Below are positions 32,255 through 45,469 of a stretch of DNA of 64,000 nt, piece by piece. This DNA is from Antedon mediterranea (taxonomy: Eukaryota > Echinodermata > Crinoidea > Comatulida > Antedonidae), in assembly GCF_964355755.1 (NCBI RefSeq), contig NC_092680.1, forward strand, positions 2,147,001 through 2,211,000, written 5' to 3'. Each line of letters begins with the position of its first letter. Positions within the stretch are counted from its first letter, which is position 1. A program made the position numbers and the translations under genes. The notes under the pieces are model-generated. The model ran no database searches and was not told where the DNA came from. It saw only the letters and a program-made list of their open reading frames with translations.

Positions 32255-32709
32255 ACAGCTTTCACAACAAAATAATTACACACAAATATTACAGTCAGAA
32301 ATTGTTTATTTCTTGGTAAACATACCAACACTCAATCTTGAAATAAAGTCTATAAACTAATATTTACAAATAATAAAAATGGATTCAATTCAGATTCCTC
32401 AATAAGAGTTTGTTATATTATTATTATATTATGAAATTTTATCACTATAATATGTAAATAAAATATTTAATATTTATTTATTCATAAATAAATTCAGATA
32501 TATTGAATCTATTTGATATAAAGTTCTTAGGTAATTGTGATCCAAACATTGTATTTTCTACCATATAAAATAATGGAAAAAAGATTCATCCAAACATTCA
32601 AGTCAAATGTACATGACTGTACAATTGGACGGAAATTCAAGGTGGATATTCGGACATAATAAAATTCTGGTAGTACTTTGCTGCAGCATAATTGTAATGG
32701 CGTCACTTG

Positions 32710-35700
32710 TCACTTCTTGTTGCTGTCAATCGGTTCCCTGACCAAGTCAAGTAATTTATTCATTTTTGCAATTTGTTCCTCAAGCCCTTCCTTTTTCTAC
32801 AAGAGAGAAAATAGAAGATTTAATTTATGTCAAATTTATGTATCGCTTTTTAACAATTACCAGACTGTCCCAAAGCGCTTTAAATAAAAATGGGTGAGAA
32901 AACAGATTGAATTACAATTATGACCTCACGTATTAAGGGGAGACCTTGATCTTGTTTTGTTGATGAAGGGGTGGGGGGAGGTGGGGTCTTTACCAGACCA
33001 TGGCTATGATTGCTAGGCTATGATTGCTAGAACAAATATTAATAGTTTGGTTCTAGAGAGACTGGAAAAAATCTGTGTGTTATTTTATCAGTCTACAATC
33101 TATTTCATTCTTCGCTCTTTCAAAGCTATTAATTAGCCACTAATAGACAGGAAGCAATGCTGAGTGAACTAGGGGTATTTATAGATGCACAAGATTACGT
33201 TGGATGACAAGTGCAGCATCTCACAACCTTGATTTAAGGAATCATTTTATTCATACTACAAAGGACAAGTAATTGACCGTACATATTTTCAGGTTCAAAA
33301 CTGATAGCTCATAAAATTATACAAGGGCTGCAGCGTCTATAATTAAGCTAGTACTTGGATGTGTATACTCGTATGAATGACAAGTGTTATATCCAACCAC
33401 TTGCAGTTGATGAAAACCTTACCTTTGGATTTTTCTTCCTCAAATTTGGAGATAATTTCATACTTGTAACATAACCTCTGAAAATTAATGTTAAAACATT
33501 TGTTTTGAATCCCTTTTTATCAGATTGGGACATATGGCCACGGTCTTGTGGTTTCTTTATTTGGCAAAAGGAAAGTGATGTGCCCATATATGTACATCAT
33601 GATGTCATATCACTACCATATTTGGGCATATCACTATCATATTTGGGCACATCACTACCATGTGTGGGCACATAACCATTTTTTTAGAGCTTTAGGCATT
33701 GATTACAATGAGGCTAAAACTAATAGGATAATCCTAAATACAATAATAAAGTGTTGTTATCCACTAATAAAATGTTATTAAAAACAATTCCTGTAAATTC
33801 AAATGATTGATTTACACAATCCTATTTATAGTGTCTTACTCCATGTTTGGAATTATAAAATTTAGTTCTAACCTGTCGTCTCCCACTAAAATAATAGGAT
33901 GATCAGGGTTGAAGACAATGTGCGTCAACTTAGTTTTCTTCTTCTGTACAACAGCTTGCTCACAAATTGGTTCATATTTGTTCACACTCAGATCATAGAC
34001 ATGTACCTATTTGTGACAAAGTCAAAAACAAAATGCATATCAAATATATATCCACACAATCTAAAGCTCTGTCTAGACTATCAAACAGTTTGTGACAAAA
34101 AAATGTGATGTGCCCATATATGGACACGATGATGACCATATTCCTATCATATTCGGGCACATCACATGCTTTTGTCAAACTAGTTTGATAGTGTAGACAA
34201 GATTTAAAGGGAGTGGTACGTATTCTGAAGCATGTACTGTACAGTATGTGCAATGTAAAGGAAATTAATATTAATAATTAAAAATGGATCATTTGCAGGA
34301 ATAGCATTTCAACCTCTGCCCATCCACCTTTCCTCACGTTAACAAATGTGTTAATACATACCTTGCCATCTGCAGTAACAGCTGCAAATGTTGTAGAAGA
34401 GTATGGTGCCCAGGCAACATCACCAACTGAATTACCAAGGTCAAAGGTGAACATTGGCTCTTTCCTGCAAGATAATTATTAGCTTATTCATAGATCCATT
34501 CTAAAAGATCTATCTATTTTAGTACTATGTTCCTTTTGAAAGTGATCAATGCATATAAAGAAAAGGACTGCTATTCCTAAAAGAGTAGAGGGTCCTGTGA
34601 AATCTGACCTGCACTGCTTAAATATTTGTTTTTCAATCTAAGGACAGATATTAAAACTAATATTGCACTGTAAATGTAAAGAGACAGAACAAAGCACATG
34701 AATGGAAGATGGACTACGCCCACTTCCACTCCTACAAAAACAAAGTGTTGTTTGTGGCACAGATATGTGATCATATGTGATAAGATAAATAAATGAATTA
34801 CTTGGGATAAGTATGATATGGACTGTAATTCAAAGGATCACAAAGAAGCACATGTCTGAATATGAATGGATGGATTATGCCCACCTACAAAAATTGCTAT
34901 TTGCGGCACTGCAGACTGTGATATATGATAATATTGTATGTAATTGTATATAATATGTGATGATAAATAAATGAATTACTTGGGATAAGTGTGGTCCCAG
35001 ATCTTGACACTCCAGTCAGCACTGCAGGATAAAAAGACATTAGGATGGAAGTAGTTCCATTGCACTCTGTACACTGCCATGTGATGGGCATCAAAGGTAT
35101 CCAGGAATTGGCTGGAATACGCCTTCGAACATTTATGTATTTTGCCTTCTTCTGTTCCAACTAAGAATTGGTAGTCGGTCTTCTTATGGAAGTCAAAGCA
35201 TGTGCCACAACCTATGAATAAGAGAAAAACATGGTTCAGAGAATTTAACCTGTACCACAACCTATGAATAAGAGAAAAACATGGTTCAGAGAATTTAACC
35301 TGTACCACAACCTATGAATAAGAGAAAAACATGGTTCAGAGAAGTTATCCTACTGTCTATGGTTTAAACCTGCAGGATCCACATAGTGTCCCCTCAATAG
35401 AGGTGTCCATGAATAGGGATTAGCATTAGTGTTATAAAACATACAGTATGTCACCTCTTTTGTCTCACAGGAAAGTGTCCCCTTAATAGAAGATTTCCCA
35501 AAAGGAGGGTTCTATAAGAATGTTGGACAGGTCAGAGGTATAGGAAGCTGAACTAAAATCCTATTGACACTAAAATTTTAGTTAAATCCATAATGACCTC
35601 GATTTAGTAGTAGAGCTAACTTACTTAGTGTTGTGATTTGTGTGCCTTCTGGACCTTCTTGTATGGAATCCTCTAGTTTTAACTCAATGACATCAGTATA

Positions 35701-38700
35701 CGTTAACTCATTCTGAAAATAACGTAGACAGAAATCTGTTAATAGTGGATTTTTTTAAAGTGCTGCAATAAAAAATAAAAGCCAAATATTGTATTGTCTT
35801 AACATAAGTATAAAACAACCGATAAACGTATGTTCTTAAGCTCTGTCTTCACTATCAAGCTACTTTCACAAATAAAGTTTGATGTTCCCAAATATGGTAG
35901 TGATATGACATCATGTCCATATATGGGCACATCACATTTTTTTTGTCACATAAAGTAGTGTAGACAGAGTTTTAAACACGAAAGAATTATTGACATACCT
36001 TTACAAGAGTCCATTGCACTACCCTGCCATCAGATGATATTGAAAAGAAATTGAGGTTGTTATCCAGATCATCTTTCTGCCAGCAAATCTAACAACAGAA
36101 ATCATTTAGTTAGGAAGCTTTCAATTTGCGAACTATACATATTGTGTCATTTACGGATCATTTCAAAATCATTCTACTGCAGTTACTGCAGCACTACCCA
36201 AGACGTGCCAAGGCTATGTTAAAGAATCCAGTGAGGAAGCACATTCCAATGTCTCAACTTGTTGACAACGAATTAACATGCGATAACTAATTTTTAGGTT
36301 GCCAAAGATGTTTGTTTCCATACGTTGAGGAGAATAAACCACTAATTTGAGATGTTCTAACCTGCCAGACTGGATCTGTATGTTTTCCTGACTTGGCTGT
36401 GCTTTGGTACATTGGCTTTGTACTGTCATTCGTAAGGTTAAACACTGCCACCGATCCATCGTAAAAGCCTACAGCTACTAGGTACGGGTGTTCCGGATGT
36501 ATATCTAAGCACATGACGCCGCTCTCGGTGTCATAGATGCATTCTGGGAATGATGGATTCTTAAGAGTGTAGAGAAGTAGTTTACCAGGAGATTGCTTAA
36601 CAAAGTCATCTGAAAGAGAGAGAAAAGCTAAGTTTACAAATTGTCCATGTTTTGCTTTAGAAGCCATGCAACACATGTCCAATTTATATTTGTGTGTGAT
36701 CATACGTGACAAAAATTACAATGTTTTCAAGGCACCCATGTACATACAAACTATTCATTCCTGAAGATAAACTAAAACATATTAAATCACAATCATGGCC
36801 ATGTCAATGGGAAATATGCCTTGAAACATAGGGAACTAGCCTACTGTACTACTCCAGAGTAAGGCTTATTTGTGTACCAAACATTTCAATGTCAATATAA
36901 CTTTCAATCAATGGGACAACCTAAATATTTTGTTTAGACTGACTACGTACATGATCCATGTCCTACAGCAAACAAGTCCTTATATTTCGGGTTCCAGCAG
37001 AGTGACGTGACAGCTAGCCTCTTAGCTTTGTCATATGAAAATTTCCACAACGGCAGAAGTGTACCATCTTGGTCTCTGTACTCATCTGAAACATCTTCCC
37101 AGTACTTGAAATCTACAATTTAACAATAATTCAATATTCATATGGTATGGATTTGGTACACAGTAATATGCATGCTTTTCAGTGCCAGGTTTCCTAGTTC
37201 ATATTAAGCTCTGTCTACAATATCAAACTTTATGATGTGCCCATATATGGACATGATGATGTCATATCACTACTATATTTGGGCATATCACTACTATATT
37301 TGGGCAGATCACACTTTTTTGTCAAACTAGTTTGATAAGGTAGACAGAACTTAAACACACACTCATGGAAGGAAATTTAGTGACTTCAGAAAAGCCTTCT
37401 GTTATTAATTTGTTAATGAACACTGAGCTCTGTATGGTTGTGTCATTTTCTCATCAAAAAGAATAGTAAATGTTTGAACTATAAGTTCCACTAAAAAACT
37501 CAGGAACTAGTTGTCAGAAAAAGGTGTTGAAAAAGGAACCGAGTGAACAAACGCATTATGCATAAACCAACGCTTTTAATTCCTGATGAATAAAATACTC
37601 ATGAATGAACATACCCTGTGCTATATCATCATACGTATTTTGGTTGACCATTCGCTCAACAATCTTAGACGCTTTTGATATTCGTGAAATATCGTCTGAT
37701 TGCGTCTCCAATGCGGTGACTTTCTTTTTGTTTTTGTCGTCATCCTTCTTCGATAATGATGACTGTTTCTTTTCTTTTGCTTTTTCCTAAATAATTTGAG
37801 ATAATAAAGTTTATATGTTTGTTTTACTGACATTTATTTTGTATTTTATATTTAAACCAAATCAGGTCATATTAGAAATTTTATATTCTGAAAAACATCT
37901 CAAAAAAATCATTCTAAAGCTCTGTCCACACTAGCAAACTTTATGTGACAAATATGTGATGTGCCCATATATGGACATAATGATGTCATATCACTACCAT
38001 ATTTGGGAATATCACTACCATATTTTTTTTGTTAAACTAGTTTGATAGTGTAGACAGGGCTTAAACACAAAACACTCATTGAAGGAAATTTAGTGACTTC
38101 AGAAAAGTGAAAATGTTGGCATTAGTTAGAAGCTCTTGAATTGTGGACTGACTATGATAAGATTACAACATAAGCTTAGGATAAATATAAAACAAAATTA
38201 GGAAATATTTAAGCTAAAATTAAACAGAAATAAACATAAGAAATATTCTAAAATTTGTTGTATTAAACACCAATTAATATCTGAAAATAACCTAAAATTT
38301 GAATTTAAACAAATCGACGCATTTTTCAAAAACTAATAAAGTATAGTTTGGTTTTTGTCAAATTGTTATTAGGTAAAATAACTGAATTAAATTAATAATT
38401 AGAATATTAAAAATGAATTAAAACATTCTGTGTTAGTATAATCAGTACAAAAAAAAAAAGGTACAATCACAATTTTATTTTAAAAAAGGTTATAGTTGGT
38501 GCAAGTTTTGAGGCTGACTCGAAACAGCAAGTGCTAACAACAAAGAGGGCTCTTCACTATACAATATAAAATAAGCATATATAAGCACAAACAAAATCAC
38601 AATTTCGAAAACAAAAAATACTAACTTATTAGGGACACTAATAAAAAATGGCATAAAAAGTTATAAAAAATGTCAAAAGAAAGTTTGCAGAAGATAAAAG

Positions 38701-41700
38701 GTATTGCACGAAAAGAAAGGGAATAAGGTTAAGGAAAGTGCTTTTCACTGCAAATAAGTTTTGCAAAAAAAAATATACCTCAGCCTGCCATGATCCCAAC
38801 ACACCACCATTAATAGCAAAATATAAGAAACAAACAATAACAACAAAATATGTGATATAATTTACTTTTCAAACGCATGCTATACTTTTATAAATCAATA
38901 ATAGTTATAATATATATATCACTTGCAATGATGAAGGGCTAGTGTTGCCTGAAAGCTCTGCTAACTTTTCTGACTGTTTTACTTTATCGTTTTTATTTAG
39001 CTTTTCGCTTTTTTTTTGTATCTCCATTGAGATCCAGCCACTGATACCCACAGCATTGTCATTTTGTATCTCCATTGAGATCCAGCCACTGATACCCACA
39101 GCATTGTCATTTTTTCAGTTATTTGCCTTTGGATTTATATATATGATATAGTTAATATTAAATACTATCACAATTATATGTAAAAGATTAAAAATGTTAT
39201 TGTTGCAGATATGAAAACAATAACAGCAATATTAATCATATTTAAAATCTCTTTTTGCAGTTTTAGCAACATAAATGGATGGTCTCATTTCAAACCATTA
39301 GCAAAATTATATCCCATGAACCAATCATGATTATTTAGTCTAAATTTAGATTGAAATATGACCTGTACTGACCTGTCGTTCCAGATCCTCAATGTAGGCA
39401 TCATATATCTCCCATTGATTGGCAGTGGCGGAGAAGTTGGCTCTTGGCGGAGGTTCTGTCGCTGTTCCTCTCTCCTGTTTAGAAAATGTCAAAAACACAA
39501 TCAAATACAATTGTATAATACTGTACAGATAATCTATGAAAACTAGAAACTCTCCGAAAACCAGACTTTTGCACTACCCTACTTTTTGGAAAACCAGCCA
39601 TGTTATGCCAGGCCAAAGGCGTCTTGTGAGACCAAAATTGGTCAATAAAAAGGACCTCTCAGTCATGACAGACATTATTGATACATATTGAATCATTATC
39701 ATAACAAAGGCAAATGAAGTAACAGCCTCTTCAACAGGTAAGACAACTCAGAAATAACAGAGTCGCGCTATTACGTGTCTAGCTTACCTGGATAGATCGA
39801 CACAGCTTTGCTTTAATCTCTAGCAATAGCTTCTTACACTCTCAAACACAATGTACGGTTGGGCTATAGTTCAATACAATAGGCTATTGTTTTTCCAGTT
39901 AAGCTAGCACTCATAGACTACCAACATGATTAATAATAATTAATATGATTTGTTGCTTACTCTGTATGGATTGTTATAGGTCTGTGAGGCTCTTTCCGAA
40001 AAATTGAATTGATTTGTTAGTTTTCCCGTCTCAGAGCCTTTACCAGGTGCTGGAGTAGTGCCTTCCTCCTCTTGTTTCTCCCCTGCCTCCTCAGCCTAAA
40101 ACACAAACAAATAATACAACAAATCAGACAGATTTATGATGAAGGCTTAACACCAGAGTTGAACATGCAGTAGTATAGTAGTACACTGAAGGTTGTAATC
40201 TATATAGCTCTGTCTATACTATCAAACTAGTTTGACAAAAAAAAGTATGATGTGCCTAAATATGGTAGTGATATGTCCTAATATGGTAGTGATATGACAT
40301 CATCATGTCCATATATGGGCACATCGCTCTTGATTAGAAACAAAAAAATGAATTCAGACATCACAGCACACGTTTATGATTATTAAGAAAAAAGATTGTG
40401 TTAACATCACTTGATTTTATCTCAGAAAATATGGCATAGCTACTGAAGGAAGAAAAACAAGAACTAGAGATTTTTAATTATATGAAGTTATATATATGGT
40501 GCCATTGGTTGGTAAACATGCAATTGATATGAATCCCTAGGTCATTTCATTCTCCACAGCAATTATGATCACAATAAAGTGAGTGAGTGGCTGAGCGGTT
40601 AAGACAGTGGAACCATAATCACGTAGCCATAACATCGGCAGGGGTTCGAGGCTTACTCACTCCATGGTTCTGGTGGTAGAACGAGTCTTCTCGGATAAGG
40701 ACTATAAACCGTAGGTCCAGTGTACACAACTTGCTCGTGTGCACTTTAAAGAACCTAGTACATCTTTCGAGACGAGTAGGGGGTTACCCCGGTGTATTAG
40801 TACATCACAGCCACTGATCACCAACTGGGCCCTCTGGGAGATCAGTCTTTGACTGAAGAGGTCACTCAGTATAAAGATAAAACAAACAAACAAACAAAAC
40901 AAACAAAGAAAAACCTACTAATGAATCATAAAGAATAGAAAAACACACTTTGTTAATAGAATCCTAACTTAAATCAGTACCTCTTTGTTTCAAACTATTT
41001 TTCCAATGACTGAAATGTCATTGTCATCTAATCAGTGATAGAAAGAATTATTTAAGGTATGGTTAGTACAGATCTTATATTTAAATAGAGTACACATTAA
41101 ACCATTGTTTAGTAGATTTAAAACATCTTTTATTTGATCATAGAACTTTCACACTCATCACTTACTTTCTCAACTTTCTTTTCGGTCTTAAAGAAAAAAA
41201 CATTGACAACATGTAAAAGACTAACATTAGGATAGCTGGGAAAAAAGTTAAATAAAAAAGAAAAAAACATACTTTCAGATAAATATATCCAAGTTTTTGG
41301 GGTTGCATTCCTGTGTGGAAATTAGGCTAGAAATTATACTTTTTAAATGAGTGGTTTTTTTCTATTTATTTAACAAAATATTTTTCTACATTTTTTAAAA
41401 TGATTTATTTATTTTTAATAATTTCTTCAACATTTTTTTTTTTTTATGAGTATTGATTCTAATTGAACAATTGTAAAACTCCAAAATGTATCGTAGATGG
41501 AGAAGCATTCTATATACTTAAGTTGAGAGTTTACGATTTTTCTTTTTCTGCATTTTTTAAATAACAAGAAATTGAATTGAATTGTACCTCTCCTTCTGGC
41601 TTTTCTGCTTCACCTTCTTCCCCATCTTCTTTCTTTTCTTCATCAACTTCACTGATAGCTTGCTCACTTATTGCTATTTTGAAAGAAATTAAATTTATTA

Positions 41701-44700
41701 TTACAAAAATTTCTGTTGATAACTACGCAGAAGGTGAATTCTGTGTCAAGTTTGGTTCTTCATTATTACTCATAATTCGACAGGTGAAAAATTGTATTAT
41801 AATTCAAACAAACTCAATATGGTTGGTATTAGGCCTTTGATAACCCAGTGGCTTGAACAAAGATTGTTCTTTTCTTGCGACAACCGGACGACTTTATTTC
41901 TTGTTGCTACATCACTGCAATATAAAGATCTCTAATGAAGATTGAAACGATCTAAAGTATATACACTGTTTAAGTAATCAATTACACTTTTTCAAAAACT
42001 GTTCTCATTTCAGTCAAGATATTGTTAATATGACAATAACTTATTCTATGTAATTTAGATGCAATGAAGTTTGCTTGACATGGTCATGAAATAAAAAAAG
42101 CAGTAAAACGTTGATGAAAGACTATGAGAGCTGTAAAAACATGCAGTATAATCAAAACAAATTAACAACAAACAAATCTTCACACATCACTTTTAACATT
42201 AAAACATCCCAGAATGCAACATTTCGCAGTCACATGTACTTCTGGTTCCTTGCTATTGTACATTACGTCGTAGAGTTTGTCTGTTGACAAAAATGTTAAA
42301 TACACAGTGTGCACCCTATTTTGCTTTGAAGCTAAGCTATGCAACATGGAGATTTACAAATAAATGTTAAAATAAAGCAAGGCATACACTCAAAAACTGC
42401 ACAATAAAAAGCAAATGAGGAATTTTATTTGCCACTGATACACAAACCATGTTTCAAATTAAAACTGTAGCAGTGGCGGATTCAGGATTTTGAAATAGGG
42501 AGAGAGGGGGAGGGCAGGCAGGGCCTAAAAGTAGTAAATGAAGTGTTGAACTTAATTTGATGTCCTATATTTGCATTACAATTTGTGAGGGGGGCTTGGT
42601 CAGCTGAAGCTGAATCTGCCTCTAGTACTGTAATGGGATATAATAGGAAAGGACTGTATTCGTATTGCTTACATTATTGAATTTTTAATGTAACCGGTGT
42701 ATTTAGGATGATCTTAAAAGCAAAATGCAGTTTTAATGAGATGCTGCTAATTATCATGCAAAAAATATAAATTTGCATCACATACCACTGTGCTTACTAA
42801 CAGAATGACGATCTATAAAGTTAATAAAAGTAAAATAAACAAAAATATATAGTAAAAAAAAATGGGTTACAGTTTTCATAGGTTTATTAGTTTAAATGTA
42901 TAGTAATAACACAATTTAAGTACAGATTAGATCAAGGAAATCTAACAGGATGCTGGAGATCAAATAGTTTATCTGTGGCTGCGACACGATCAGTTCCACA
43001 CCTCTTAACATATTATTCATGATCGGTTCCCATTAGAGACGTAATGCAAGGACGTAACGCAACGTAAATGAGTTAATCAATCACAAGCGATGAATTATTC
43101 AAACTGTCGATTGTCATTGGTCAACACGCTTGTCCTTGTGTTAATTTAGTGGGAATTAAGCTTAATTGGACACTTTCAAGATCAACAAATTGTCCTCTTC
43201 ACTAGGTGTGTCCTCTGAATATGAGTTTGACATTGTTAAACATATATTTTTCCCCTTGTTAATGGGAAAGTGACCTCTTAAAAAGGATTTTCCAAAAGAT
43301 TCTACTGTATAAGAAGAGTTAAATAAATAAGTGATTTATACCTTCACTAGCTCCTTGTTTACTCTGCTGCCTCCTTGCCTCATCAGAATCTTTATGGATC
43401 ATGTTTCCATCCAGAGAAAAATGGATGGCAAGTTGATCAACATGAGATGTCTGCTTAAAGCATTTCTCCTGCAAGAAAACAGTATTAAATAACAATGAAT
43501 GAAAGAGCGAGCAAACAAATTATAGGTCTTAAAATTAATTACTTTGTTTAGTGCACTCACCTTAAAATTATACCTAACAATATTTTTTGGAGCATGGGGA
43601 TTGTTAGCTGTTAAAATCCTGGTAAATTCTTCTTTCATTTCCTTTAAAAATATAAGAAAAGACAAACAATTGTTGATAAAAGTAAATAAAATAATAACAA
43701 TTTTTTGGATACCAATTTTACTATAATTATTTTACTCTAGGAAGTAGAAAGTGTGATGTCCTCAAATATGGTAGGGATATGCCCAAATATGGTAGTGATA
43801 TGACATAATTATGTCCATATATGGGCACATTTTAGTGGGCATGTTAGATATCAATCTATACTCACTGCTTCAGTCAACTCCAACTGATCATCTGGTTTTA
43901 TAAGTGTCTTTGTCTGAAAGAGTGAAAAACAAAAAGTTATTTTATCAAAAATGTTTCATTTACATTTTTCACATTTATTAATTAGGAAAAGCTTTTTGTT
44001 TAGTGTATTTAATAACATGAACTTTACCTGCATCCATTCTTCTCCATGTACCTGATCACCTACTTCAGTCATGTCGTCATCATCCTAAATGAAAATACAC
44101 AAACCAAAAGTGGTGTTGTTAGTCTATGAGTGCTAGCTTACCTGGATAAACCGACATTGGCCCATTCTCTCAGAGAAGATACCTACAACTCAAATTATTA
44201 AATATATATAAACACCCTTGTCAGATAATGGTTCATTCCATGAAAATGTGTAAGTTGCTGTAAGTGTTCCCTTATATTGGTTCAAAAATTATAAATAATC
44301 AATATTTGTAATGTACTGCAATGGTGCTCAATGGTAAATATGTCAAAGTTTATTATACCTTGATGACTTTTCCTGGTGCAATGCTGACCCGTTGAGGGCG
44401 ACCAGCCTGCTTTGTTTTACCAGCACCAGCTTGTCCAGCCTTTCAAAATGATAAAAATAATTATTATATTAAATTATTTAGTCAAACAATTATTTTGGGT
44501 GCTAAATCTTGGCTCTTAATTTTAGAAGTGTGAAAACCTGAACTGTAAATTATATCACCTAAAATAATTATGAAATGGTCTTCCATACATCAGTGTTGCC
44601 TAGTTCAACTGAATTGCTCAGCGCGATTTGAAATTGTGAAACGATTTCGTTGCACAATTTTAAATTGTGCAAATCGTTCAATCATTTTGCCAGACGCATC

Positions 44701-45013
44701 CTGATTTAATTGACAGGATAGATGTGGCCTACACAGAGTTGTACCCACAAACACAGCATGTATTGTATGTCGGGTTTGTTCTTTTTTTTGTCCTCTACAA
44801 AATCTTTAATTAACACACAGATAAAATCCCCAGCCACTCTCAACTCTGGCTACTACAGAAAATGTTTTATTATTTATTCTTTTCGGCTCTATAAAAAAAA
44901 TCATCACCAAGTCCAAGTCCAAAACAAAGTCCTACAAACAAACATAATGTAATATTATTAGTAGTATAATAGTAGTAATGTACCTGCTTTTTTGCAGCAC
45001 CTTTAGGTGGCAT
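32710..45013 (-). CDS. DNAI1: Dynein axonemal intermediate chain 1 (DNAI1/IC1), 20 exons, 712 aa
   Basis: Exons: 45013-44984, 44439-44359, 44084-44028, 43913-43866, 43641-43561, 43468-43342, 41673-41588, 41186-41166, 40095-39961, 39474-39373, 37786-37615, 37112-36951, 36609-36362, 36088-35999, 35712-35625, 35211-34980, 34464-34362, 34006-33873, 33477-33423 and 32796-32710. All phases agree (2139 nt; human DNAI1 is 699 aa). It is an outer-arm dynein subunit that anchors the arm to the ciliary doublet. Family signatures are [20 protein letters not shown] (about residues 76-95), [33 protein letters not shown] and [14 protein letters not shown] repeats fill about 325-670 ([46 protein letters not shown]). 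The start MPPKGAAKK is basic. Glu/Lys-rich exons 7-9 include a 21-nt microexon. Confidence 0.96.
33572..33687 (+). mobile_element. Palindromic MITE copy 19 (partial, internal units repeated)
   Basis: AAAGTGATGTGCCCATATAT, then three TATCACTACCAT.TTTGGGC-like units. Termini absent. In DNAI1 intron 18. Confidence 0.8.
34062..34206 (+). mobile_element. Palindromic MITE copy 20
   Basis: TAAAGCTCTGTCTAGACTAT to GATAGTGTAGACAAGATTTAA. In DNAI1 intron 17. Confidence 0.9.
35171..35340. repeat. 50-bp tandem triplication across a DNAI1 3' splice site
   Basis: CCACAACCTATGAATAAGAG plus 30 bp repeats with period 50, from about 35205 to 35340 (three copies; the last two are almost identical). Each copy carries, on the minus strand, TTCTCTTATTCATAG followed by GTTGTGG. 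Only the innermost copy (AG at 35213-35212) begins the true exon 16. Confidence 0.9.
35385..35525. repeat. Worn DNA-transposon-like fragment
   Basis: In DNAI1 intron 15: AGTGTCCCCTCAATAGAGGT .. GAAAGTGTCCCCTTAATAGA, similar to 13380-13515. Confidence 0.4.
35835..35974 (-). mobile_element. Palindromic MITE copy 21
   Basis: TTAAGCTCTGTCTTCACTAT to AGTAGTGTAGACAGAGTTTTAA. In DNAI1 intron 14. Confidence 0.9.
37204..37354 (+). mobile_element. Palindromic MITE copy 22
   Basis: TTAAGCTCTGTCTACAATAT to GATAAGGTAGACAGAACTTAA, with two 21-bp TACTATATTTGGGCATATCAC units. In DNAI1 intron 11. Confidence 0.9.
37915..38064 (+). mobile_element. Palindromic MITE copy 23
   Basis: TAAAGCTCTGTCCACACTAG to GATAGTGTAGACAGGGCTTAA. 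In DNAI1 intron 10. Confidence 0.92.
39014..39109. repeat. 48-bp tandem duplication
   Basis: TTTTGTATCTCCATTGAGAT plus 28 bp occurs twice with no visible differences, in DNAI1 intron 10. The period is a multiple of 3, so short ORFs run through it; it fits no DNAI1 exon. Confidence 0.95.
40205..40326 (-). mobile_element. Palindromic MITE copy 24 (right end lost)
   Basis: TAGCTCTGTCTATACTATCA, full core to ATATATGGGCACATCGC, then it stops. In DNAI1 intron 8. Confidence 0.88.
40578..40905 (+). mobile_element. tRNA-derived SINE with AAAC tail
   Basis: The head has pol III box A (TGGCTGAGCGG, 40588-40598) and box B (GGTTCGAGGC, 40643-40652). A central domain follows (TCTCGGATAAGGACTATAAA, then GTGCACTTTAAAGAACCTAG) and an (AAAC)n tail from about 40880. 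In DNAI1 intron 8. It is not a tRNA gene: the cloverleaf is incomplete and the body is 300 bp. Confidence 0.87.
42786..42812 (-). other. DNAI1: Candidate 27-nt cassette exon of DNAI1
   Basis: Between exons 6 and 7 on the minus strand: acceptor CTTTATAG, 27 nt, donor GTATGTG. It would keep phase 1 and add nine residues (about RHSVSKHSG) within the charged linker. Not included in the 712-aa model. Confidence 0.35.
43150..43315. repeat. Worn DNA-transposon-like fragment
   Basis: In DNAI1 intron 6: TTGGACACTTTCAAG .. GTGTGTCCTCTGAATATGAG .. GGATTTTCCAAAAGATTCTA. Confidence 0.4.
43749..43829 (-). mobile_element. Palindromic MITE fragment 25
   Basis: Core only: AAGTGTGATGTCCTCAAATA to CCATATATGGGCACATTT. 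In DNAI1 intron 4. Confidence 0.82.
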
Positions 45014-45469
45014 GCTGTTTACGTTTAAATGCAACTTCTACTTCAAAATAATGATTTAATGAAGAAAAAGACCTGTTTGTAAAACTGGTTGCGATCAATG
45101 GTGGTGAACTAGCAGTCTGTTGTTAAGGGAAATAAAATACTTTAAATTGAAAATGAATATTAAATATTTGTAAAATTATCAAGTGTACTAAACGAAATTA
45201 TTATTAAAATTAAAATTTGTATTTAATTTGTTAACTATAATAAAATTAAAACTGTTAAAATAAGTAATTAACTCTGTATATATAAAAGAATTATATACTG
45301 CTTCCCACAGTGCATTGTGTCAGGAAGGAACATCATCTTTAAAGGTTAAAGGTCATAAATCTTTTGGGAAAAAAAACACGGAGAATTCAAGATGAGCAAG
45401 TGAAAACAGCTGGTCAAAAGTTAGAAAGTCACCTAATACACACATTCTTCTGTGTTCTTTCTTTTTAAA
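45014..45469. promoter_or_regulatory. Divergent promoter region DNAI1 / downstream gene
   Basis: 456 bp between ATGs. It contains a DR1 nuclear-receptor-type site, AGGTTA-A-AGGTCA (45343-45355), and TGTTTAC (45016-45022), a forkhead-like core next to the DNAI1 start. Functions of both sites are inference. Confidence 0.5.

Larger units (their letters stand above)
30338..32709. other. FKRP-DNAI1 convergent intergenic region
   Basis: No gene. Holds MITE copies 15-18, a candidate FKRP poly(A) signal (30958-30963), T/A homopolymers near 31228 and 31309-31322, and AT-rich sequence with several reverse AATAAA signals near 32460-32500 for DNAI1. Confidence 0.6.

Noticed and set aside
38905-39151. 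ORFs through the 48-bp duplication (ISMEIQ repeats)
   Set aside because: The open frame follows from a repeat length divisible by 3; no splice phase fits DNAI1.
40588-40652. tRNA gene (box A and box B present)
   Set aside because: Cloverleaf arms do not pair fully and the sequence continues into a 300-bp SINE with an AAAC tail.
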